Origin: Hymenobacter setariae
GTDB taxonomy: Bacteria > Bacteroidota > Bacteroidia > Cytophagales > Hymenobacteraceae
Assembly (NCBI RefSeq): GCF_007713685.1
Contig: NZ_VMRJ01000003.1
Coordinates: 496,001 to 560,000 of the forward strand
DNA length: 64,000 nt
Reading direction: 5' to 3'
In this document: piece after piece, positions 57,996 to 64,000 of the stretch
Position numbering within the stretch: position 1 is the stretch's first letter
Layout of the letters: each line of letters opens with the position of its first letter
Position numbers and translations under genes: made by a program
The notes under the pieces: generated by a model
What the model was told of the DNA's origin: nothing
The model's database searches: none
The model's input: only the letters and a program-made list of their open reading frames with translations

Positions 57996-60488
57996 TTGCC
58001 TAAAACTGTACTACTGGCCGGTGCTGCCCTCCTAGGGTTGGCTTCGGCGCCCGCCTGGGCCCAAGGCCCCGTGTCGGGCACCATCACCGATGCCCGCACG
58101 GGCGAGGCGCTACCCGGCGCTACCATTTTGCTCGATGGCGCAGCCATCGGCACTACCAATCCGGCTGGGGCCTTCAGCCTGGCGGCCGTGCCGGCCGGGT
58201 CGCACGAGCTGCGCATCACCTTCCTAGGGTACGAGCCACTGGTGCGGGCGGTGCAAGGCCGCGCCGATGCGCAGCAGCTCAGCGCGCAGCTCCAGCCGGG
58301 CGGCGTGCTCACGGGCGAGGCCCTTGTGACAGCTTCGCGCGCCAGCGACCGCACCGCCACGGTGTACACTAACCTCAGCAAGCAGGACCTCAACAAGCGC
58401 AACTTCGGCCAAGACCTGCCCTACCTGCTCGACCAAACGCCCTCCGTGGTCGTGACCTCCGACGCCGGCGGGGGCGTGGGCTACACCGATATCCGCATCC
58501 GGGGCACGAGCAGCACGGGCATCAACACCACCGTCAATGGCGTGCCGCTGAATGACCCCGAGTCGCACGGCTCGTTTTTGGTGAATTTGCCCGACCTGGC
58601 GTCGTCCATTAACAGCATTCAGGTGCAGCGCGGGGTGGGCACGAGCCAGAATGGCAGCGCGGCCTTTGGCGCCAGCCTCAACATCTCGACCCTCGATGTG
58701 CGTCGCGAGGCTTATGGCGAGACGCAAAACTCGTTTGGCTCCTTCAATACTTGGAAGAACAACGTATCGTTCGGCACCGGGCTGGTGGGCAAGTACTTCA
58801 CGTTTGATGGCCGCCTGTCGCGTATCAGCAGCAAAGGGTACATGAACCGGGCGGCGTCGGATTTGAAGTCGTACTACTTCTCGGCCGGCTATCAGAATAA
58901 GAATACGCTGCTGAAATTCATCACCTTCTCGGGCCGCGAAAAAACGTATCAGGCCTGGAACGGCGTGCCCGAGCCGGCCATTACCGGCAACCAGGCGCTG
59001 CTTCAAACCTACGTAGACAACGGCGAGCTGTCGGCTGCCGATGCCGAGCGCGTGCGCCAGGAAGGCCGCCGCTACAGCTACTACACCTACGACAACCAGA
59101 CCGACAACTACCAGCAAAATCACTACCAGCTGCACCTCTCGCAGGGCTTGGGCTCGGACTGGAACCTAGGTGCCGCGCTGCACCTCACCCGGGGCTTTGG
59201 CTACTACGAAAGCTACCGCGAGCGCCGCCGCTTCACCGACTACGGCCTGCAAAACGTGATAATCGGCGGCGATACGCTCACGCGCACCAACCTCATCGAC
59301 CGCAAGTGGCTCGATAACTATTTCTACGGCGGCACCTTCGCCCTCAACTACCAGCCCAAGGCCAGCAGTGCTTTCCAAGCTACCCTAGGTGGCGGCTGGA
59401 ACCGCTTCGACAACGACCACTACGGCGAAGTTATTTGGGCTCAATACGCCTCGAATAGCTTTATCAATCAGCGCTATTACTTCAACACGGCCCGCAAAAC
59501 TGATTTCAACGCCTACGCCCGCGCTACCTGGCAGGTACTGCCCTGGCTGGGTGTGTACGGCGATGCGCAGGTGCGCCGCATTATCTACAAAATTGATGGA
59601 GTAGAGGACGACCAAGCCGATGTGACCACCCGCGTCAACTACACGTTCTTCAACCCCAAGGCTGGCCTCACGGCGTCGCTCGGGCACGGGCAGCAGCTCT
59701 ACGCCAGCTTCGCGGTAGGGCAGCGCGAGCCGGTGCGCGCCGACTTCACCGACCGCCAGCCCGGCTACGCGCCCGCCCAGGCCGAGCGGATGAACGACTG
59801 GGAAGGCGGCTACCGCTTCACCCGCGCCGACCTCAGCTTCCTAGGTCCGAACACCGCCGCGCGCGTCGAGGCCAACGGCTTTTACATGACCTACCGCAAC
59901 CAGCTCGTGAACACCGGCCAACTCAACGACGTGGGCACCGCCTTGCGCACCAACGTGGCCCGCAGCTACCGCCGCGGCGTCGAGCTCACGGGCTTCGTGT
60001 CGGCCAATGACAAAATTAGCCTTAGCAGTACGCTCACACTCAGCCATAACCGCATTCAGGACTACCGCGACATCACCTACGATGCCGATTACAACCCCGT
60101 GATTTCGGCCGAGGGCCGCACCACTACCATCTCGTATTCGCCGTCGGCCGTGTCAGCGCACACCCTAGAGGGCCAGCCGCTGAAAGGCCTGCGCCTGGCG
60201 CTGCTCTACAAAACTGTGAGCCGCCAGTACCTCGATAATTCGGCCAGCGACAACCGCAGCATCGGCGCCTACCAGGTGCTCGACTTTCGAGTGCGCTACA
60301 CCCTGCACCCGTCGTTTATGAAGGAAATCGAGCTGGCGCTGCTCGTCAACAACCTGCTCAACCGCGAGTACGTGTCCAATGGCTACACCTACGGCTACGT
60401 AGGCGCCAGCGGCCGCCAGGAAACCTTCAACTGGTACTTCCCACAGGCCACGCGCAATTTCTTGGCGTCGGTGAATTTGCGATTTTAA
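57996..60488 (+). CDS. TPP-riboswitch-controlled TonB-dependent outer-membrane receptor (thiamine uptake)
   Basis: The 830-residue protein begins at TTG, because TAG lies three codons upstream in frame and the signal peptide starts at once (MPKTVLLAGAALLGLASAPAWAQ). A carboxypeptidase-like beta domain (25-105) is followed by the plug (FGQDLPYLLDQTPSVVVTSDAGGGVGYTDIRIRGTSSTGINTTVNGVPLNDPESHG) and a 22-strand barrel that ends in FLASVNLRF. TonB-dependent receptors under a THI box in Bacteroidota are assigned to thiamine or a precursor. Energy comes from TonB-ExbBD encoded elsewhere. No thi or pnuT gene is adjacent in the operon. Confidence 0.93.
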   Translation: MPKTVLLAGAALLGLASAPAWAQGPVSGTITDARTGEALPGATILLDGAAIGTTNPAGAFSLAAVPAGSHELRITFLGYEPLVRAVQGRADAQQLSAQLQPGGVLTGEALVTASRASDRTATVYTNLSKQDLNKRNFGQDLPYLLDQTPSVVVTSDAGGGVGYTDIRIRGTSSTGINTTVNGVPLNDPESHGSFLVNLPDLASSINSIQVQRGVGTSQNGSAAFGASLNISTLDVRREAYGETQNSFGSFNTWKNNVSFGTGLVGKYFTFDGRLSRISSKGYMNRAASDLKSYYFSAGYQNKNTLLKFITFSGREKTYQAWNGVPEPAITGNQALLQTYVDNGELSAADAERVRQEGRRYSYYTYDNQTDNYQQNHYQLHLSQGLGSDWNLGAALHLTRGFGYYESYRERRRFTDYGLQNVIIGGDTLTRTNLIDRKWLDNYFYGGTFALNYQPKASSAFQATLGGGWNRFDNDHYGEVIWAQYASNSFINQRYYFNTARKTDFNAYARATWQVLPWLGVYGDAQVRRIIYKIDGVEDDQADVTTRVNYTFFNPKAGLTASLGHGQQLYASFAVGQREPVRADFTDRQPGYAPAQAERMNDWEGGYRFTRADLSFLGPNTAARVEANGFYMTYRNQLVNTGQLNDVGTALRTNVARSYRRGVELTGFVSANDKISLSSTLTLSHNRIQDYRDITYDADYNPVISAEGRTTTISYSPSAVSAHTLEGQPLKGLRLALLYKTVSRQYLDNSASDNRSIGAYQVLDFRVRYTLHPSFMKEIELALLVNNLLNREYVSNGYTYGYVGASGRQETFNWYFPQATRNFLASVNLRF

Positions 60489-60507
60489 AAGAGGCTATCT
60501 AGCGTAG

Positions 60508-60623
60508 GACCCCACCCCCAGCCCCTCCCCTCCGGGAGAGGGGAGCCTGACGACTACTAGCGTTACCAAACGTTCGAGTAGGTCGGCTCCCCTCTCCCGG
60601 AGGGGAGGGGCTGGAGGTGGGGT
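60508..60623. repeat. Long palindrome after the TonB receptor (CCCCTCCCCTCC family)
   Basis: The 40-bp arms 60508-60547 and 60584-60623 differ at one position (GACCCCACCCCCAGCCCCTC...). The loop is similar to that of the 53816 copy read in reverse, so the two are homologous elements inserted in opposite orientation. It may terminate the receptor gene. Confidence 0.93.
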
Positions 60624-60725
60624 CTTTGCGTCCGGGCTTACTGCTGCGCGAAACCTAGGGCGGGGTAGGGTTGTATCTTCAGGTATATAGCGGTAGCCCC
60701 TGGGTACTGCTGCCTTCCTGTTTTT

Positions 60726-61496
60726 ATGTTTCGTTTCTTTCTAGTAGTCCTAATTGCCCTAGGTGCCAGCCGGTTCGCCGTGGCGCAGTCAGTGCCGCCC
60801 AAAGCGCCGGCACCCATCACCATTGCCGCCGCTGCCGATTTAAAGTATGTGCTCGATTCGCTGGTCACGATTTATAACCGCCAGCACCCGCAGGCGCGGG
60901 CCACAGTGGTCTACGGCTCGTCGGGCAAGTTTTACGAGCAACTCAGCCACGGCGCCCCGTTCGACTTGTTTTTCTCGGCCGATAGCTACTATCCGCGCCG
61001 CTTGCAGCAGGCGGGCCTCACGGCCGGCGCGCCGCAACTGTATGCCCTAGGGCGCCTGGTATTGTGGAGCGCCAAGCTCGACCCCAGCACAAAGGGAATG
61101 AATGTGCTGCTCGACCCCCAGGTAAAGCGCGTGGCCATTGCCAACCCCGCACACGCCCCCTATGGTAAGAAAGCCGAGGAAATATTGCGCCACTACAAGC
61201 TTTATGACCAAGTAAAACCCAAGCTGGTGCTAGGCGAAAATATCGGCCAAACCGCCCAGTACGCCGCTACCGGCGCCGCCGATGCAGGCCTAATTGCCTA
61301 CTCGCTTGCCCTCAGCCCCGTGCTGCGCCGAGCGGGTAACTTTTACCTTATCCCGACTACGGCCCACACGCCCTTGCAGCAGACCTTTGTAGTGCTAAAG
61401 CGCGCCAACACCAACGCTGCCGCCGCTGTGTTTGCCGCCTTCATGGTCAGCCCCACGGCCCGACAGGCATTGAAGAAGTATGGGTTTGGCTTGTAA
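60726..61496 (+). CDS. modA: Molybdate ABC transporter substrate-binding protein
   Basis: The 256-residue periplasmic protein has a signal peptide of about 20 residues ending in AVAQ. The oxyanion-binding fold shows AAAADLKYVLDSLV, VVYGSSGKFYEQLSHGAPFDLFFSADSYYPRRLQQAGL, VAIANPAHAPYGKKAEEIL, and LGENIGQTAQYAATGAADAGLIAYSLA, the ModA signatures for molybdate or tungstate. It is first in modA-modB-modC. A palindrome lies between modA and modB, which suggests an insertion into the operon. Confidence 0.95.
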   Translation: MFRFFLVVLIALGASRFAVAQSVPPKAPAPITIAAAADLKYVLDSLVTIYNRQHPQARATVVYGSSGKFYEQLSHGAPFDLFFSADSYYPRRLQQAGLTAGAPQLYALGRLVLWSAKLDPSTKGMNVLLDPQVKRVAIANPAHAPYGKKAEEILRHYKLYDQVKPKLVLGENIGQTAQYAATGAADAGLIAYSLALSPVLRRAGNFYLIPTTAHTPLQQTFVVLKRANTNAAAAVFAAFMVSPTARQALKKYGFGL

Positions 61497-61514
61497 GAAG
61501 TGAATTACTAAAAT

Positions 61515-61602
61515 CATCTGTCATGCTGAGCTTGCGAAGCATCTTCTCACGCTAGGTCAACCCGACGTGAGAAGATGCTTCGCAAGCTCAGCATGACAGA
61601 TG
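61515..61602. repeat. Perfect 37-bp-arm palindrome inside the mod operon
   Basis: The arms 61515-61551 and 61566-61602 are exact reverse complements around a 14-base loop. The arm core CTGTCATGCTGAGCTTGCGAAGCATCTTCTCAC is the same as that before the GIY-YIG gene. It separates modA from modB by 154 bp. Confidence 0.96.
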
Positions 61603-61650
61603 AGGATGACTGATTTATAGTCGATAATTTCCAACATATACCTTCCCAAA

Positions 61651-62328
61651 GTGCCCCCTGACTACTGGCAAACCCTGCGCCTGACGCTCGCGCTGGCCTC
61701 CTGCACCACTGCGCTGCTGCTGGTGCTAGGGCTGCCGCTGGCGTATGTGCTGGCGCACAGCCGCAGTCGCCTGCGTCCGCTGGCCGAGGCAGTGGTGAGT
61801 TTGCCACTGGTGCTGCCGCCCACTGTCATTGGCTTCTACCTGCTGCTAGCATTTAGTGATAGCACAGCCCTAGGTCGCTTCCTAATTGAGAAACTAGGGC
61901 TAAGTCTCAACTTCTCGTTTCCGGGTATTCTGGTGGGGTCGCTGGTGTACAGCCTGCCGTTTATGGTGCAACCGTTGCAGGCAGGGTTTCAGCAGTTGCC
62001 GCGCTCGCTCACCGAGGCGGCGTACACGCTGGGCAAGTCGCGCGGTACCACGCTGTGGCGGGTGCTGCTGCCCAATATGAAGCCCGCCCTACTCAATGGC
62101 GCGGTGCTTACGTTTGCCCACACCTTAGGCGAGTTTGGGGTGGTGCTGATGATAGGCGGCAACCTGCCCGGTCGCACACGAGTGGCATCTATCGCCATTT
62201 ACGACGAAGTGCAGAGCTTGCAATACGACCAAGCTAATGCCTACGCGGGCACGCTGCTGGCTGTGGCCTTTGCCATCTTGGTGGGGCTATACTGGTTTTC
62301 GAAGAAAGACGCCGCCCACCTGTCCTAG
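61651..62328 (+). CDS. modB: Molybdate ABC transporter permease
   Basis: The 225-residue inner-membrane protein starts at GTG and has five transmembrane helices. The cytoplasmic EAA loop that contacts ModC reads EAAYTLGKSRGTTLWRVLLPNMKPALLNG. The molybdate-type permease signature is LPPTVIGFYLLLAFS and FSFPGILVGSLVYSLPFMVQPLQ. The GTG start was chosen because no ATG lies nearby in frame. modC begins five bases after its stop. Confidence 0.94.
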   Translation: MPPDYWQTLRLTLALASCTTALLLVLGLPLAYVLAHSRSRLRPLAEAVVSLPLVLPPTVIGFYLLLAFSDSTALGRFLIEKLGLSLNFSFPGILVGSLVYSLPFMVQPLQAGFQQLPRSLTEAAYTLGKSRGTTLWRVLLPNMKPALLNGAVLTFAHTLGEFGVVLMIGGNLPGRTRVASIAIYDEVQSLQYDQANAYAGTLLAVAFAILVGLYWFSKKDAAHLS

Positions 62329-62333
62329 GCCCC

Positions 62334-63146
62334 GTGATTGAGTTTCACCTGACCAAAGCCCTCCACACCGCCGCTGGCCCGCGTACCCTCGACGTGGCCC
62401 TCTCGCTGGCGCCCGGCGAGCTACTAGCCCTCAGTGGCCCTTCGGGCGCCGGCAAGACCACGCTGCTACGAATGCTAGCCGGTCTTACCCGACCCGATGC
62501 GGGCTTTTTACGGGTTGAAGGCCAACTCTGGTACGACCACGCCAGCCGCCAGTGGCTGCCGCCGCAGCGCCGCCCCCTAGGATTCGTGTTTCAGGATTAC
62601 GCGTTGTTTCCAAATATGACGGTGCGCGAAAATCTGAATTTTGCGGCTGAGGGCCAATCTGGTGCAAAACAAACGGTTGGCGAGTTATTAGAATTGTTGG
62701 AGCTTACGGAGCTAGCCGCCCGCCGCCCGGCCGCCCTCTCGGGCGGGCAGCAGCAGCGCGTGGCGCTGGCCCGCGCCCTAGCCTGCCGCCCGCGCCTACT
62801 ACTGCTCGACGAGCCGCTGTCGGCCCTCGACCTGCCTACGCGCCAGCGCTTGCAGCAGGCCCTAGGGGAGGTGCACCGGCAGTTTAAGCTCACGACCGTA
62901 CTTATTAGCCACGACCCTGCCGAAATAGCCCGCTTGGCCGACCGCGTGGTCGAACTGGACTTAGGACAAGTACGCCGCGTAGGTCCGCCTGTGGCGCCGG
63001 CTGCACCGGCTACCGTGCGGGGTCGGGTACTGGCGGTGTTACCCAACGGCCGGCTGCGGATGCAGCTGCCTGGCGGTACAGAGGTCGAAGTAAACGGTGT
63101 GGCGCAGCTAGGGGAGGAAATTGAGTTATCAGTGGTTTACCAGTAG
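62334..63146 (+). CDS. modC: Molybdate ABC transporter ATPase
   Basis: The 270-residue cytosolic ATPase starts at GTG. Walker A is SGPSGAGKTTLLRML, the Q-loop follows PLGFVFQDYALFPNMTV, the signature is LSGGQQQRVALARAL, and Walker B with the D-loop is LLLLDEPLSALDLPTRQRL, with H-loop ISHDPAEI. The C-terminal 60 residues are only a short beta extension (VLAVLPNGRLRMQLPGGTEVEVNGVAQLGEEIELSVVYQ), so the usual long TOBE/MOP domain is reduced to one repeat. Its stop codon is the first part of a palindrome. Confidence 0.94.
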   Translation: MIEFHLTKALHTAAGPRTLDVALSLAPGELLALSGPSGAGKTTLLRMLAGLTRPDAGFLRVEGQLWYDHASRQWLPPQRRPLGFVFQDYALFPNMTVRENLNFAAEGQSGAKQTVGELLELLELTELAARRPAALSGGQQQRVALARALACRPRLLLLDEPLSALDLPTRQRLQQALGEVHRQFKLTTVLISHDPAEIARLADRVVELDLGQVRRVGPPVAPAAPATVRGRVLAVLPNGRLRMQLPGGTEVEVNGVAQLGEEIELSVVYQ

Positions 63147-63254
63147 CGCGGTCAAGGCGTACCGTGGATCCTGTGGGTCCGTGCGTAAGTGGTAGTTTCA
63201 TAAGATACCTCTATGCGGCCCCGCAGGGTCTATGGTACACCTTGACCGCGCTAC
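63143..63254. repeat. Palindrome after modC
   Basis: The 21-bp arms 63143-63163 and 63234-63254 (GTAGCGCGGTCAAGG...) pair with two mismatches across a 70-base centre. It overlaps the modC stop codon. Its outer ends differ from all other families here. Confidence 0.85.
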
Positions 63255-63282
63255 ATTTGCCTCAACCTAACCTGCCCCGCCC

Positions 63283-64000
63283 ATGTCCTCTATTGCCGAC
63301 GTGCTTTCGCCCGAAGCCAAAGCCCACACTGCCCAAAAAGGTAGTACCAACGCCAACGGCTTCACCGACTATTTTGACCTCGATGGCCTGCTGACGGAGG
63401 AGAACATCCTCGTGCGCCAGAGCATCCGCGACTTCGTCAAAAAGGAGATTTCGCCCAATATCGAGAAGTGGGCGCAGCAGGCGCATTTCCCCTCCGAAAT
63501 CGTGCGCAAGTTTGGCGAGGTAGGCGCCTTTGGGCCTACCATTCCGCAGGAATACGGCGGCGGCGGGCTCGACTATATCAGCTACGGCCTCATCATGCAG
63601 GAGATTGAGCGTGGCGACTCGGGCATGCGCTCCACAGCCTCGGTGCAGGGCTCGCTCGTGATGTTCCCCATCTACCAGTACGGCTCGGAAGAGCAGCGCC
63701 GCAAGTACCTGCCCAAGCTGGCCAGCGGCGAGTGGCTAGGCTGCTTCGGCCTCACCGAGCCCGACCACGGCTCGAACCCCGGCGGCATGACCACCAATAT
63801 CAAAGCCGATGGCGACGACTTTATCCTGAACGGCGCTAAGCTCTGGATATCGAACTCGCCTGAGTGCCAGGTGGCCGTTGTCTGGGCCAAAAACGAACAG
63901 GGCCGTATCAAAGGCGTCATCGTGGAGCGCGGCATGGAAGGCTTTACCACCCCCGAAATCCACAACAAGTGGAGCCTACGCGCCAGCATCACCGGCGAGC
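63283..64000 (+). CDS. Acyl-CoA dehydrogenase (glutaryl-CoA-type), 3' end cut
   Basis: The frame starts at ATG 63283 (MSSIADVLSPEAKAHTAQKG) and is still open at the right edge, giving 239 visible residues. The FAD-binding and substrate regions of the family are seen: FDLDGLLTEENILVRQSIRDFVKKEI, PTIPQEYGGGGLDYISYGLIMQEIERGDSGMRSTASVQGSLVMFPI, GSEEQRRKYLPKLASGEWLGCFGLTEPDHGSNPGGM, and ISNSPECQVAVVWAK. The pattern is glutaryl-CoA-dehydrogenase-like. The catalytic Glu lies past the edge. It is unrelated to the mod genes to its left. Confidence 0.92.
   Translation, partial: MSSIADVLSPEAKAHTAQKGSTNANGFTDYFDLDGLLTEENILVRQSIRDFVKKEISPNIEKWAQQAHFPSEIVRKFGEVGAFGPTIPQEYGGGGLDYISYGLIMQEIERGDSGMRSTASVQGSLVMFPIYQYGSEEQRRKYLPKLASGEWLGCFGLTEPDHGSNPGGMTTNIKADGDDFILNGAKLWISNSPECQVAVVWAKNEQGRIKGVIVERGMEGFTTPEIHNKWSLRASITGE

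Noticed and set aside
58224-59135. 303-codon antisense ORF inside the TonB receptor
   Set aside because: The plus strand has the plug domain and signal peptide; the antisense product is low-complexity.
1-64000. CRISPR arrays, tRNA and rRNA genes
   Set aside because: No run of short direct repeats with spacers was seen, and no T-arm GGTTCRANNC with matching acceptor stem or rRNA signature was found. A tRNA could be missed by eye.

Overview
The window reads as a chromosomal segment of a GC-rich Bacteroidota, most likely Hymenobacter or a close relative. Supporting signs are: the Bacteroidota -7 promoter element TAnnTTTG in front of several genes; weak use of Shine-Dalgarno sequences; many Bacteroidota lipoprotein and DUF families (DUF4783, DUF4260, DUF3365, DUF5872); a TonB-dependent receptor with an N-terminal carboxypeptidase-like domain; and Tll0287-type, CbpA/CbpM and PnuC/NadR-like pairs typical of that phylum. 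The genus is inferred from overall gene style, not from an rRNA marker; I saw no rRNA, tRNA or CRISPR array.

Layout. 1-9.1 kb (mostly minus strand): a cut-off patatin phospholipase, a DUF5872 protein, an FAD oxidoreductase, a haem-binding DUF3365 lipoprotein, and the threonine operon thrA-thrB-thrC, whose two internal gaps each hold a long palindrome. 9.3-17.6 kb: prfA, a beta-helix lipoprotein, YjbQ, gpmI, a DUF4783 protein, nadC and small envelope proteins. 17.6-31 kb: a ZIP metal transporter behind a dyad operator, the cbpA-cbpM co-chaperone pair, small secreted proteins, RlpA, a GH25 lysozyme, VF530, Hsp20, an Omp85-type protein, hemW, a hydrolase, and rplU-rpmA. 31-36.3 kb: nrdB and nrdA, separated by 1.5 kb that contains a GIY-YIG nuclease gene bracketed by palindromes; three DnaA-box-like 9-mers lie upstream of nrdB. 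36.3-37.3 kb is a lower-GC patch with small ORFs and terminators. 37.3-55 kb is an accessory region rich in regulators (three Crp/Fnr-type genes, one broken by a stop codon; AraC, DeoR and WYL types) and redox or detoxification enzymes (two paralogous SDRs, aldo/keto reductase, VOC, two AhpD-like proteins, RidA), plus a RAYT transposase inside its own REP-like palindromes, a hexosaminidase and an amidohydrolase. 55-60.5 kb: vitamin and cofactor uptake (PnuC, a NadR-type kinase, and a TPP-riboswitch-controlled TonB receptor). 60.7-63.1 kb: modABC molybdate uptake with a palindrome between modA and modB. The right edge cuts an acyl-CoA dehydrogenase.

The most striking pattern is a set of at least a dozen long, often perfect inverted repeats (arms 28-51 bp) that sit only between genes, including inside operons. 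They fall into several sequence families. Two families have a gene-carrying copy here with the same architecture: a long palindrome just before the start codon, a small nuclease gene, and a short palindrome just after the stop. One carries a RAYT (a known arrangement); the other carries a GIY-YIG nuclease, which I propose as the mobilising enzyme of the commonest palindrome family in the window. A second global pattern is strong excess of CTAGG/CCTAGG, a word that is usually rare in bacteria.
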